Below, in pieces: positions 22,594 to 31,898 of a DNA stretch of 56,757 bases. The stretch comes from Colimorpha_A sp045533115 (GTDB lineage Bacteria; Bacillota; Clostridia; Oscillospirales; CAG-272). Positions within the stretch are counted from its first letter, which is position 1. Every line of letters starts with the position of its first letter. Made by a program: the position numbers and the translations under genes. Location of the stretch: NCBI GenBank assembly GCA_045533115.1, contig JAZSHF010000001.1:1-56757 (forward strand). Reading direction: 5' to 3'. The notes below the pieces were generated by a model. It saw only the letters and a program-made list of their open reading frames with translations, searched no databases and was not told the origin of the DNA.

Positions 22594-23586
22594 ATGTCAA
22601 ACAAGATAAGAGCCGCCATTCTCGGCTATGGAAATCTCGGAAAAGGGGTCGAGCTTGCGCTCCGTCAGAATCCCGATATGGAGCTTGTCGCGTTTTTTAC
22701 GAGACGCGCGCCCGATACGCTTAAAACGTTCAGCCCCGAGGTTCCCGTTTATCATATAGACGATATAATCTCAAAGAAGGACGATATTGACGTTCTCTTT
22801 ATTTGCGGTGGAAGCGCGACCGACCTGCCGAAGCAGACGCCCGAATACTCGAAGTATTTTAACGTCGTCGACAGCTTCGATACTCACGCGAAGATCCCCG
22901 AGCATTTTGCCGCTTGTGACGCTTCGGCGAAGGAGAGTGGAAAGATCGCTCTTATTTCTGTCGGCTGGGACCCCGGCATGTTCAGCTTACAGCGTCTCCT
23001 TTCGGGTGCTATTATTCCCGACGGAAGCGACTACACCTTCTGGGGCAGAGGCGTAAGTCAGGGTCATTCCGACGCTATCCGCCGTATTGAAGGCGTTGTT
23101 GACGCGAAGCAGTACACGGTTCCCGTTGAGAGCGCCATTGAGCGCGTAAGAAGCGGAGAAAACCCTGTTCTTACGACGAGAGAAAAGCACACAAGAGAGT
23201 GTTACGTCGTTGTCGAGGAAGGTGCTGACAAGGCGCGCATCGAGAACGAGATAAAGACAATGCCGAACTACTTTGCCGATTACGACACGACGGTCTATTT
23301 CGTAACCAAGGAAGTTCTCGACCGCGATCACTCGGGTATTCCGCACGGCGGGTTCGTTATCCGCACGGGTGTGACGGGCAAAGACGGCGAAACGAAGCAG
23401 ATGATCGAGTATTCGCTCAAGCTCGGCTCGAATCCCGAGTTTACCGCAAGCGTTCTCGTTGCTTACGGCAGAGCCGCTGTCCGTATGAACCGCGAGGGAA
23501 TTTCGGGCGCAAAGACGGTATTCGACGTTCCGCCCGCATATCTCTCTCCCCTCTCGGGCGAGGAAATAAGAAAGAAGCTTTTGTAA
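22594..23586 (+). CDS. ddh: meso-diaminopimelate D-dehydrogenase
   Basis: NADPH enzyme that aminates tetrahydrodipicolinate to meso-DAP in one step, bypassing the succinylase or acetylase route. It has 330 residues. The N-terminal Rossmann motif is ILGYGNLGKG; the DAP-binding region includes SVGWDPGMFSLQR and FWGRGVSQGHSDA; IPHGGFVIRTG lies near the C-terminal half. It has its own promoter, with no riboswitch in its short leader. Together with dapA, dapB and lysA it gives the dehydrogenase pathway. Confidence 0.96.
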   Translation: MSNKIRAAILGYGNLGKGVELALRQNPDMELVAFFTRRAPDTLKTFSPEVPVYHIDDIISKKDDIDVLFICGGSATDLPKQTPEYSKYFNVVDSFDTHAKIPEHFAACDASAKESGKIALISVGWDPGMFSLQRLLSGAIIPDGSDYTFWGRGVSQGHSDAIRRIEGVVDAKQYTVPVESAIERVRSGENPVLTTREKHTRECYVVVEEGADKARIENEIKTMPNYFADYDTTVYFVTKEVLDRDHSGIPHGGFVIRTGVTGKDGETKQMIEYSLKLGSNPEFTASVLVAYGRAAVRMNREGISGAKTVFDVPPAYLSPLSGEEIRKKLL

Positions 23587-23591
23587 GACAC

Positions 23592-23620
23592 AAAAAGCGA
23601 CGGAATACCGTCGCTTTTTT
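23592..23620. terminator. bidirectional rho-independent terminator
   Basis: AAAAAGCGACGG, loop AATA and complement, ending in six T, between the converging ddh and DUF1015 genes. Confidence 0.9.
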
Positions 23621-23621
23621 A

Positions 23622-24788
23622 TTATTTGATTCTCCTGCACTCCATATAGTAGCGCTTATCGTATGCTTCGCCCATTGAGAAGGTCTTGCGGGGGAGTGCG
23701 CCGTGCTTTTCGACGTAGGGGAAAAGCTCGCTTTTCTTTATGCCATCGAAGAGGAAGCCGATGGCGTCATCGCGGGTACAAAGTTCACGAAGGTCGTTTT
23801 CGCCGTGGATATAATCGACCTCGCCGCCGTTTTCTTCGATATATTTATCAATAAATTCCTGAAGCACGCCTGCGGTCAGACCGTTGACACAGAACTCGTC
23901 GTCGACGCCGTTCACTACGGTAACAACTTTATTTTCAGTATTTCCGTCAAACGCTTTCTTTGCTTCCGCGAGCATTTTCTCGGTATCGACGCCGAAAACG
24001 ACACGGTAAATCGGCTCGAAATCGAGGGCGGTATCGTGTATATTGACGATCTCGACGAGCGCGTAACGCGCAAGCGGATTGCTCTTATCTCTTTCGTAGC
24101 ACGCCTTTGCGGTCGCGAGCGAATGGTTGCCGTCGCCCATAGCGAAGATAAGCTCACGGGTGTCCATCTGCTTTTCAAGCGCCGAAATTGCCTTATTTAC
24201 CGCCTTTTCGCTCATAAGCGAGCCGCGTATGCTTCCGCCGCCGAGCATAAGAGGAGTGTCGTATACGATCTCTCCGTCGGGCTCAGTCGGTACGACCTCG
24301 TTTTCGGGATCGTCTATCAAGATCATAATATGCGGAAGCTCGATCGGAGCGTCTTTTCTTATCTCGACGCGAGGCGGTATACGCGAAAGCACCGTTCCCT
24401 CAGTCGCTCTTACAAGCGAGGTCGAGCCGACTGTGTAATCGTATGCTTCAAGGTCGATCTTACCGACTATACCTCGGCGAGTTCTGCCGTCCTTGAGCTT
24501 TCTTTCGACGAAGATCATCGCGTCCTTGTACTCGGTAAGGATTCCATCGTCAAGATATTTCTTCATCGTGGCGTTTATGTTCTTGATCCTATCCGAGACG
24601 TCGTCGTCGTTAAGATAAACCTCGGGCAGGGTTATTTTAAGCGCAGAGGGGGATTCGCCTACGGTTTTATCGGCGTTTTCCCAATAATCACGCTGTGAGG
24701 TGTACTGGTCGCAGGCAACTGTTGCCCATTTGTCAAAATCCTTTTTCGGCAGAAGTATGTCTGCTCGTTCGAATGGAAGCTTACTCAT
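23622..24788 (-). CDS. DUF1015 family protein
   Basis: A 388-residue cytosolic protein of the DUF1015 family, identified by LPFERADILLP at the start and the conserved MGDGNHSLATAKA block near residue 220. Biochemical role unknown; the motif suggests a nucleotide- or phosphate-binding enzyme. The ATG at 24788 has AAGGAAAATA upstream and overlaps the NUDIX stop by eight bases, so the two genes are coupled. Confidence 0.85.
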   Translation of the reverse strand: MSKLPFERADILLPKKDFDKWATVACDQYTSQRDYWENADKTVGESPSALKITLPEVYLNDDDVSDRIKNINATMKKYLDDGILTEYKDAMIFVERKLKDGRTRRGIVGKIDLEAYDYTVGSTSLVRATEGTVLSRIPPRVEIRKDAPIELPHIMILIDDPENEVVPTEPDGEIVYDTPLMLGGGSIRGSLMSEKAVNKAISALEKQMDTRELIFAMGDGNHSLATAKACYERDKSNPLARYALVEIVNIHDTALDFEPIYRVVFGVDTEKMLAEAKKAFDGNTENKVVTVVNGVDDEFCVNGLTAGVLQEFIDKYIEENGGEVDYIHGENDLRELCTRDDAIGFLFDGIKKSELFPYVEKHGALPRKTFSMGEAYDKRYYMECRRIK

Positions 24789-25311
24789 TGTTATTTTCCT
24801 TTCCGTATATAAAGCTTTCAAAATTTTTTCTTATTTTCTTTAACCGTCTTGCGACAGGCGGTGCTACGAGCCCCTCTTCTATCATTCCGTCAAGCTCTGC
24901 AAGGGTTACCCATTTGGCGTCGACAGTTTCGCCCTCTTGGAAAACGATATCCTTTATATCTGTATCGTTACGGACTATATAGCAGTCGCCGATAACGCTT
25001 CTTCCTCGCTCGGTGCCGAGGAAATGCAGCTCGTCCTCGGCGACCGTTATACCCGTTTCTTCGCGAAGCTCTCTTACCGCGCCCTCGCGTGAAGATTCGC
25101 CGTGAAGAAGCGAGCCCGCAGTGTTTTCCCACACGTTCGGCCAATCGCGTTTAAGCGGTGAACGCAGGGTCAGAAGAACCTCGTTTTTGCTGTTTACCGT
25201 CCAGATTCCGACGGCTATATGATACGTACCCTTTGGCAGATAGTGACCTCTTATGTGTGTTTGCCCGAGAGGCTTTCTGTCACGGTCGTAGAGATCCCAG
25301 ATTTCCGACAT
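24781..25311 (-). CDS. NUDIX hydrolase, IPP-isomerase-like
   Basis: A 176-residue protein with a complete NUDIX box (GSLLHGE-x7-RELREETGI, about residues 67-89) and the N-terminal WDLYDRDRKPLGQ region seen in the isopentenyl-diphosphate isomerase-like branch. The catalytic isomerase Cys is not evident at the usual place. It probably hydrolyses a nucleoside-diphosphate-linked substrate; substrate unassigned. It is coupled to DUF1015. Confidence 0.85.
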   Translation of the reverse strand: MSEIWDLYDRDRKPLGQTHIRGHYLPKGTYHIAVGIWTVNSKNEVLLTLRSPLKRDWPNVWENTAGSLLHGESSREGAVRELREETGITVAEDELHFLGTERGRSVIGDCYIVRNDTDIKDIVFQEGETVDAKWVTLAELDGMIEEGLVAPPVARRLKKIRKNFESFIYGKENNNE

Positions 25312-25394
25312 TTTTACCTCAATAAAAATAATATACTGAAATCATATCATATTTTTCCACCGAATACAAGGGGTAATGGGAAAATTAATGTATG

Positions 25395-25545
25395 GGGCCT
25401 CAACGATCCGTAGGGCGGGGGCTTGCTCCCGCCGCATATAAACGATGCAACCCCGTTTTGGAACACGGACGCTTCGCGTCCTACACCTCATCCGACTTCG
25501 CTACGCTCAGCCACCTTCTCCCGCTGGAGAAGGTATAACAATGTG
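25395..25545. repeat. mosaic palindromic repeat
   Basis: It holds GGGCGGGGGCTTGCTCCCGCC, GGACGCTTCGCGTCC, ACACCTCATCCGACTTCG, and the palindrome CCTTCTCCCGCTGGAGAAGG followed by TATAACAATG. The GGGCGGGGG module recurs exactly at 29145-29170. I see no gene in this gap. Confidence 0.85.
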
Positions 25546-25561
25546 GCAAAAACACCTAAAT

Positions 25562-25590
25562 AAAAATGAAGGCATATGCCTTCATTTTTA
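25562..25590 (-). terminator. rho-independent terminator after rsmB
   Basis: A 14-bp perfect palindrome (AAAATGAAGGCATATGCCTTCATTTT core) flanked by A and T tracts overlaps the rsmB stop. Confidence 0.8.
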
Positions 25591-26892
25591 TTTCTTTATG
25601 AACTTTGCGACGAAGAAGCCGTCGGTGCCGTGCTCATCGGGGAAGAAATTAAGCATTGGCTTATTTTCGTACATTCCGTCAGAACAAGGTGAAAATTCGG
25701 GATGTTCGTTCAGAAAGCGGGTTACGACGTCCTCGTTTTCCGCCTTGTTTAACGTACAGGTCGAATATACGAGCGTTCCGCCGTTTTTCAGGTACGACGC
25801 GCCGTTACAGAGAATTTTATACTGTATTTCGGGCAGGCGCGAGATATCCTCGGGGGATTTATGGCGCAGGTCGGGCTTCTTTGCGATAACTCCGAGGCCC
25901 GAGCATGGCACGTCGCAAAGGACTCTGTCGGCTGTGCCGATCAGGTCTTCCTTCGGCTTTGTTCCGTTATGGACTGCAGTCGAAAGAATACTTATTCCGA
26001 GCTTTTCCGCTCCGCTTAATACGAGCGAAAGCTTGCTTTCGTGAAGATCAAGGGAGGTTAGTTTACCCTCGTTCTTCATTTCAAGTGCTATCCCGAAGCT
26101 CTTACCGCCGGGGCAGGCACAGGTGTCAATTACAGTTTCGCCCGATTTCGCGCCGAGCGCCTTTACGCAGAGCTGCGACGCCTCGTCCTGAACGAAGCAC
26201 AGTCCGCGATGAAGCGGAGCAAGGTCGCTTATCGCCACGTTTGAATTAAGGATAACAGCGCTCTCGCATTTATCGGACGGCGAGCAGTCGACTCCGTCGC
26301 TTTTCAGCGCTTCGATCAGCCCGTCACGCGTTATTTTCAGCGTGTTTACGCGCAGGGTCATAAACGGAGCGCGGTTCATGCCGCTTAAAAGCTTTTCGAG
26401 CTTTTCCGCCCCGTAATTATCGCGCCACATCGAAATAAGCCATTCGGGGAGCGAGTATTTTACACTTAAATACTCGTCGCTTCCCTCCTTCGGCATCGGG
26501 ATATTACTTTTTTCGCGGCTGATGCTGCGAAGAATTGCGTTTACGAAGGACGAGGTTCCCTTATGGGTATGGTACTTTGCAAGCTCGACGCTTTCGTTCA
26601 CCGCCGCACTGTCGGGTGTGCGGTCGAGAAAAAGTATCTGATACGCGCCGAGGCGGAGAATGTTCATCAGCTTCGGCTCGATCTTTTCTATCGGCTTCGA
26701 TGAATATACCGAGATAACGTAATCGAGCGTTATTCTTCTTTCAATCACGCCGTAAACGAGCGTCGTGAAAAACGCGCGGTCGGCACCTATGAAGCCGTAC
26801 TTTTTTATTGCGCTGTCAAGCTCAAGGTTTGAAAATTTATCGGTCTTATCGCATCTTTCAAGGGAAAGATACGCCGCTTCTCTTACCTTCAT
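25588..26892 (-). CDS. rsmB: 16S rRNA (cytosine-967-C5)-methyltransferase RsmB
   Basis: A 434-residue enzyme with an N-terminal NusB-like RNA-binding domain (1-140) and a C-terminal SAM methyltransferase of the NOL1/NOP2/Sun family. Visible motifs: CACPGGKSFGIALEM (SAM binding), DVPCSGLG with the release Cys, and YSTCTLNKAENE with the catalytic Cys. Its ATG overlaps the yugP stop (TGATG). It is the last gene of the yicC to rsmB cluster. Confidence 0.95.
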   Translation of the reverse strand: MKVREAAYLSLERCDKTDKFSNLELDSAIKKYGFIGADRAFFTTLVYGVIERRITLDYVISVYSSKPIEKIEPKLMNILRLGAYQILFLDRTPDSAAVNESVELAKYHTHKGTSSFVNAILRSISREKSNIPMPKEGSDEYLSVKYSLPEWLISMWRDNYGAEKLEKLLSGMNRAPFMTLRVNTLKITRDGLIEALKSDGVDCSPSDKCESAVILNSNVAISDLAPLHRGLCFVQDEASQLCVKALGAKSGETVIDTCACPGGKSFGIALEMKNEGKLTSLDLHESKLSLVLSGAEKLGISILSTAVHNGTKPKEDLIGTADRVLCDVPCSGLGVIAKKPDLRHKSPEDISRLPEIQYKILCNGASYLKNGGTLVYSTCTLNKAENEDVVTRFLNEHPEFSPCSDGMYENKPMLNFFPDEHGTDGFFVAKFIKK

Positions 26893-27581
26893 CAGTCTCT
26901 GCGCCGTCCGCCGCCGACGATTATCAGCAGTCGGAGAAGCGATGCAAGCGCCACAAACAGTGCGGCAAGGTAGGTCATAGCCGCGGCGGAAAGTACCCTT
27001 TTCGTCCCCTTCAGCTCGGTGTCGTCGAGATAACCGTATCCACCGAGAGCCTTTACGGCTCTGCGGCTTGCGTCAAACTCCGTCGGGAGAGTGACGAGCT
27101 GGAATACGACCGTCAGGCTGAAAAGAATTATTCCCGCATAAGCAAGCGGCTGATATGCAAGCAAAAGCCCAATAATAAAGAGAGGCATCGCAAGGCGCGA
27201 GCCAATGTTCGTCACCGGCACCATAGCGGAGCGGAGCTTTATCGGACCGTAGCCGACCGCGTGCTGGATCGCGTGTCCCGCCTCGTGTGCCGCGACACCA
27301 ATCGCCGCGACCGAGGTGCTTCCGTAGACGCTGTCGGAGAGGGCTATTGTGTTGGTTCTCGGGTCGTAATGGTCGGTAAGCTCACCCGGAACTCTCGTGA
27401 TGCCGACGTTAAAAAGTCCGTTTGAATCAAGTATCTTACGAACCGCCACCTCTGCCGTCATTCCGGAACGGCTATAAACGGTGCTGTATTTCTGATAGGT
27501 AGTTTTAACCTTAATCTGCGCCCACAGAGATATTATGAGCATAGGTACTACCAAAACGATATATGGCCAATCAATCCACAT
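26892..27581 (-). CDS. zinc metallopeptidase, YugP type
   Basis: A 229-residue membrane-bound peptidase of the Zn_peptidase_2 (YugP) family with zinc motif HEAGH (residues 99-103) and a later Glu in PTEFDASRRA. Membrane segments are at the N-terminus (about 7-25), middle (about 130-165) and C-terminus. Substrate unknown; these enzymes sit beside fmt and rsmB in many Clostridia. Four bases separate it from the fmt stop codon. Confidence 0.9.
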   Translation of the reverse strand: MWIDWPYIVLVVPMLIISLWAQIKVKTTYQKYSTVYSRSGMTAEVAVRKILDSNGLFNVGITRVPGELTDHYDPRTNTIALSDSVYGSTSVAAIGVAAHEAGHAIQHAVGYGPIKLRSAMVPVTNIGSRLAMPLFIIGLLLAYQPLAYAGIILFSLTVVFQLVTLPTEFDASRRAVKALGGYGYLDDTELKGTKRVLSAAAMTYLAALFVALASLLRLLIIVGGGRRRD

Positions 27582-27585
27582 AATT

Positions 27586-28527
27586 TTACTCCTTTGCGGA
27601 AATCAGTTTTTCGTTTTCTTTAACGGGATTTCCTCTTAAATAATCAGATACCTGCATCTGCTTTTTGCCTGCGGGAAGCACCTCGAGTATTTCAAGGAGC
27701 GTTCCGCCGCCGCAGGTAACGAACAGCTTTTTGCCGTCGGAAATAAGGGTTCCCTCTTCCTTATCTGCCGTCTTATCGGTCGGCAGTGTCTTGACGAGCT
27801 TTATCTGCGTCTGTCCTCTCATAGCGTATGCAAAAAGATAGGGGGAAAGACCGCGCACGCGGTTATGAAGCTCGGAAGCCGTCATAGAAAAGTCGATTAT
27901 GCAATCTTCCTTGCCGACCTTTGCGGCATAAGTCGCGTCGGCATCGATCTGTTTTTCGCGCGAAATATTTCCGCTTACGATGTTCGGCAAAGTCGAGATC
28001 AGAAGCTCGGCACCGCTCTTTGCCATTTTGTCAAAAAGCGTTTCGGCGTTATCGTCGATATCTATCGGGACAACCGATTTTACTATGATATCACCGGTAT
28101 CAAGACCTTCGTCCATATACATTATCGTGTTTCCCGTCTCACGTTCGCCGTTAATCAGGCATCTCTGCACGGGCGCGGCACCTCTGTACTTCGGAAGAAG
28201 CGAGCCGTGTACGTTTATACAGCCGAGTCTCGGGTAGTCGATGACCGATTTCGGGAGAATTTTTCCGTATGCGGCGACGATTATTATATCGGGATCCTTT
28301 TCACGAAGGAATGCATCAAATTCCCCGTCGCGAAGCGTTTTCGGCTGATAGACGGGCAGTCCGACGCTTTCGGCATAGACCTTCACCTCAGGCGGCGTCA
28401 GTATCATTTTTCTGCCCTTCGGCTTATCGGGCTGGATTATTACCGTAATTTCGCCTGCCTCATTCTCCACGAGTGCGCGGAGCGACGCGACTGCGAAATC
28501 GGGGGTACCCATAAACATTATCTTCAT
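27586..28527 (-). CDS. fmt: methionyl-tRNA formyltransferase
   Basis: It transfers formyl from 10-formyl-THF to initiator Met-tRNA. 313 residues. FMGTPDFAVASL at the start, the catalytic block NVHGSLLPKYRGAAPVQ, and the SLxLL-type TGNTIMYMDEGLDTGDI motif are present. The ATG at 28527 begins one base after the def stop codon; the frame is open 26 codons upstream, within def, and I do not use that. Confidence 0.96.
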   Translation of the reverse strand: MKIMFMGTPDFAVASLRALVENEAGEITVIIQPDKPKGRKMILTPPEVKVYAESVGLPVYQPKTLRDGEFDAFLREKDPDIIIVAAYGKILPKSVIDYPRLGCINVHGSLLPKYRGAAPVQRCLINGERETGNTIMYMDEGLDTGDIIVKSVVPIDIDDNAETLFDKMAKSGAELLISTLPNIVSGNISREKQIDADATYAAKVGKEDCIIDFSMTASELHNRVRGLSPYLFAYAMRGQTQIKLVKTLPTDKTADKEEGTLISDGKKLFVTCGGGTLLEILEVLPAGKKQMQVSDYLRGNPVKENEKLISAKE

Positions 28528-28528
28528 A

Positions 28529-29005
28529 TCAGTCCTCATCAAGCTCGTCAGGGTCGAGCATTTTCGACGCCTTGTCGGTGTAGAGTATTCCGTCGAGATG
28601 GTCAAGCTCGTGGCAGAAGCAACGCGCCTTAAGCTCGCTTCCGGTCATAGTAAACCACTCGCCTTTTCTGTTTTGCGCCTTTACTGTGACCGTCATCGGA
28701 CGGTCAACGATGCCCCATTCGCCGGGAACCGAAAGGCATCCCTCCATTCCCTCCTGACGCTCGTCGGAAACTTCAACTATCTCGGGATTTATAAGCTCGA
28801 TGAGCTCTCCGGGCTCGGTCTCGACCAGCACAACGCGGCGAAGAACACCGACCTGAGGTGCGGCAAGTCCTGCACCGTTCGCCTTATGAAGCGTGTCTGC
28901 CATATCGTCAAGCAAACGAAGGATTCTGGGAGTTATTTCGTCAACGGGACGGCTCTTTTTACGAAGAAGCTCGTCCTCTTTCGTTAGTATTTTAAGAATT
29001 GCCAT
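28529..29005 (-). CDS. def: peptide deformylase
   Basis: A 158-residue metallo-enzyme that removes the formyl group from nascent proteins. All three family motifs are intact: GAGLAAPQ (44-51), EGCLS (88-92, metal-ligand Cys) and HELDH (132-136). It is coupled to fmt by a one-base gap. Between def and priA lies a 407-base repeat region. Confidence 0.97.
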   Translation of the reverse strand: MAILKILTKEDELLRKKSRPVDEITPRILRLLDDMADTLHKANGAGLAAPQVGVLRRVVLVETEPGELIELINPEIVEVSDERQEGMEGCLSVPGEWGIVDRPMTVTVKAQNRKGEWFTMTGSELKARCFCHELDHLDGILYTDKASKMLDPDELDED

Positions 29006-29039
29006 TTTTATGTCCTCTTTTTATAATCATTGGTTTATA

Positions 29040-29400
29040 ACGCCGTCTGCGGCGGCTACACCTCATCCACCGCAGACGCAACGTCTGCGGTCCCCCTTCC
29101 CCAAAGAGAAGGCGAACGACGTAGCGAATCCTATCCGCGTTTTTATAGGGCGGGGGCTTGCTCCCGCCGCATAAAACGATGTTACATCATTTTTGCGACA
29201 CCTCATCCGACCGAGGATTTGACTCGGGCAAATTCTCTTGCACCATTCCCCTGAGGGGAAGGCAAGACAACGCCCGTGTCATTCTGAACGAAGCGTCGCC
29301 AGACCCATTCGATTTCGCTTCGCTCCACTCATGGTGACGGCGACGCGAAGTCGAACCCGCAGGGCGCCGAAGCGCAAGCACGGCGGAATCTCGGGCGAGG
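29040..29400. repeat. long mosaic of palindromic repeats between priA and def
   Basis: This 407-base gap has no credible gene. It holds several modules: GCCGTCTGCGGCGGC, CTCATCCACCGC, CTTCCCCAAAGAGAAGGC, the GGGCGGGGGCTTGCTCCCGCC unit shared with 25410, a second CTCATCCGACC block, CATTCCCCTGAGGGGAAGGC and a TCATTCTGAACGAAGCG block with CTTCGCTCCACTCATGGTGACG. It interrupts an otherwise tightly packed operon. Confidence 0.85.
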
Positions 29401-29412
29401 CAAGACGGTATT

Positions 29413-31875
29413 TTACAAATTCGTCGGGTTTACGTCAGCCGAAATTGCGATTCGCTTGCCGAGTGTTTTACTTATTTCTGAATATGCTTCCGACATAAGC
29501 TTTCTTGCCGCAGCGTTAAGCTTCGTTTTTATTACGGCTCTCATTCGGTATACGCCGTTTATCTTGTATATCGGCGCTTCCATAGGTCCGAACACCACCG
29601 CCGCGACGTCCCCGTATTTTTCCGCTTTCAGCTTTTTGATCATTTCGGTAAACTGCGTCGCACCTGTCACAAGCTCATGCTCCGATGCCGAGCCGAACGT
29701 AAAGAGCACCATATCGCAGTAGGGCGGGAATACGAGGGAGGAGCGGAGCGCTATCTCGTTGTCGTACATTTTCTCATAATCCTGATCTGCCGAAATACGC
29801 AAGATAGGATGCTCGGGATTAGACGTTTGCACCATCGCGCAGCCCTTGCGGTCAGACCGTCCTGCACGTCCGATCACCTGTGTCAGAAGCGAAAATGTGC
29901 GCTCGTTTGCTTTATAGTCGTTTAAGTAGAGCGATGAATCTGCGTTTATCACGCCGACGAGGGTGACGTTCGGAAAATCGTGTCCCTTCGTTACCATTTG
30001 AGTTCCGATAAGTATATCGCTCTCGCCGTCGCGGAATGCGCCGAGCAGATTTTCATACGAGAATTTCGTCGACGTAGTGTCTGCGTCCATTCTTGTTATG
30101 CGTGCCGACGGGAACAGCTTATTCAGTTCCTCCTCGACCATCTGCGTGCCATAGCCGATATGACGAAGCACCTCGTTTCCGCACTGCGGACATTTACTCG
30201 GAGCAAATTCCTTGCTTCCGCAGTAGTGGCAGTAGAGATATCCTCTGCCGTAGGTCGTCGTATGATATGTATAAGATACGCTGCAATGCTCACAGGTCAG
30301 AACGTGACCGCACAAGGGGCAGGAGAGGAAGCGGTTATACCCTCTCTGATTTATGAACAGTATCGCCTGCTCTTTACGTTCCAAAACTTCGCTTAAACGC
30401 TGACGAAGCTCGGTGCCGATAGGAGAAGTATATCCGTTTCTTGCGTCCTTACGCATATCGGTTATCACCGTTTCGGGAAGAACGCTTTTTCCGTATCTTT
30501 CGGGGAGCGTAACGAGGGTATATTTTCCCTCTTTCGCCTTCAGATAGCTCTCAAGGGAAGGCGTCGCGCTTGAAAGAAGCATTACCGCCTTTTGCTTTGC
30601 ACAGCGGTAGCGCGCTATATCTCTTGCGTGGTACTTCGGATCCATATCCGATTTATAGGTATGCTCGTGTTCCTCGTCGATGACGATAAGTCCGAGATTC
30701 TTGAACGGCGCAAATACCGCCGAGCGGGTTCCGATGCAGACGTCGGCCTCACCGCGCGATATTTTGCGGTATGCGTCGTATCTTTCGCCCTTTGATAGAC
30801 CCGAATGGATAACAACCGTTCTTTCACCGTAGTGTGCGCGGAATATTGCCACGGTTTGAGGAGTCAACGCAATTTCGGGTACAAGCAGTATGACTGACTT
30901 GCCGTTCTTTATAACGTGGTCCATTACCGAGCGTATTACACCTGTTTTTCCGCTTCCCGTTACTCCGTAAAGAAGAGCCGCCTTCGGCTCGCCCGTGTCA
31001 GTAAGTGCCGTTATGGTATCGCGCGCCGCCGCCTGACTTTCCGAGAGGTTATAGACCTTATCGGGCGGGAGCTTTTTGCCCCTGTACGGATCGCGGAATA
31101 CGTCAAACGCCGTTATATTTATAAGTCCCTTTGATTCGAGGGGCTTGAGTATGCTTTTCGTAATTTCGTAACGGTCGCGAAGCTCGTTCAGATTACAGCT
31201 TCCCGATATAGAAATAGCCGAAAGCGCTTCCTTTTGCTTGCTTCCGCGGACAAGCGAAAGGAGCGCATCTATTTCCATATCTGCGTATTCGTCGGCTATC
31301 GAGGCGGTTTCGGAGACAACGCCCTTGCTATCGGAAAATTCCGCTTCACATTCGAGCATTCCGCTCCTTTTAAGGCGCAGAAGTATACCCGATGCGCTTT
31401 CGCCGCAGTCCTTTATCACGGTATCCTCGCAAACTCGGGAACGCGCCTCGATATAACGAAGCACCGCCGCGCTCGAAGGCGAAAGAGTATCAACCTCGCT
31501 TTTACCCTTCTCCGTTACGTTATAATACTCCTTTACCTTAGTCAGAGCGTTTGACGGCAGTATCGCCTTCACCGCATCTCCGACGGTACACAAAAAATGC
31601 TCCTTCATATACATACAAAGACCGAGCATTTCGCCGTCAAGCGTGATACTTTGACAGACGGGGGCAATGATCGGCTTTAGCGACGTATAATCGGAAGCAT
31701 CCGACAGCCCGCCGATAAGGGCGAGCTGCTTTTTGTTCCCGCCTCCGAAGGGCACGGCGACAAACGAGCCGACCGTAAGAACCGTTCGAAGCTCCTCGGG
31801 AACGTAATAATCGTATAGCTTATCAATGTGATACGGCGCGTCAAGCAGATATACCCGAGCAACCGAATTATTCAC
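29413..31875 (-). CDS. priA: primosomal protein N' (replication restart helicase PriA)
   Basis: An 820-residue superfamily-2 helicase that reloads the replicative helicase at stalled forks. The DNA-binding N-domain is followed by Walker A GVTGSGKT, DEEH (IDEEHEHTYKSD), and the zinc-binding region with paired cysteines (CPLCGH, CEHC, CHYCGS, CPQCG), then DADTT and IGTQMVTKGHDFPNV in the second helicase lobe. Full length. In many Firmicutes coaBC lies between rpoZ and priA; it is absent here. Confidence 0.97.
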   Translation of the reverse strand: MNNSVARVYLLDAPYHIDKLYDYYVPEELRTVLTVGSFVAVPFGGGNKKQLALIGGLSDASDYTSLKPIIAPVCQSITLDGEMLGLCMYMKEHFLCTVGDAVKAILPSNALTKVKEYYNVTEKGKSEVDTLSPSSAAVLRYIEARSRVCEDTVIKDCGESASGILLRLKRSGMLECEAEFSDSKGVVSETASIADEYADMEIDALLSLVRGSKQKEALSAISISGSCNLNELRDRYEITKSILKPLESKGLINITAFDVFRDPYRGKKLPPDKVYNLSESQAAARDTITALTDTGEPKAALLYGVTGSGKTGVIRSVMDHVIKNGKSVILLVPEIALTPQTVAIFRAHYGERTVVIHSGLSKGERYDAYRKISRGEADVCIGTRSAVFAPFKNLGLIVIDEEHEHTYKSDMDPKYHARDIARYRCAKQKAVMLLSSATPSLESYLKAKEGKYTLVTLPERYGKSVLPETVITDMRKDARNGYTSPIGTELRQRLSEVLERKEQAILFINQRGYNRFLSCPLCGHVLTCEHCSVSYTYHTTTYGRGYLYCHYCGSKEFAPSKCPQCGNEVLRHIGYGTQMVEEELNKLFPSARITRMDADTTSTKFSYENLLGAFRDGESDILIGTQMVTKGHDFPNVTLVGVINADSSLYLNDYKANERTFSLLTQVIGRAGRSDRKGCAMVQTSNPEHPILRISADQDYEKMYDNEIALRSSLVFPPYCDMVLFTFGSASEHELVTGATQFTEMIKKLKAEKYGDVAAVVFGPMEAPIYKINGVYRMRAVIKTKLNAAARKLMSEAYSEISKTLGKRIAISADVNPTNL

Positions 31876-31898
31876 TGTTTTTTCTCCTTGGGAATTTA

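Noticed and set aside
23703..24698. 331-codon open frame opposite the DUF1015 gene
   Set aside because: Antisense shadow of a clear family member.
25395..25545. CRISPR array
   Set aside because: Repeats are mixed in order and spacing, with no regular unit plus unique spacers.
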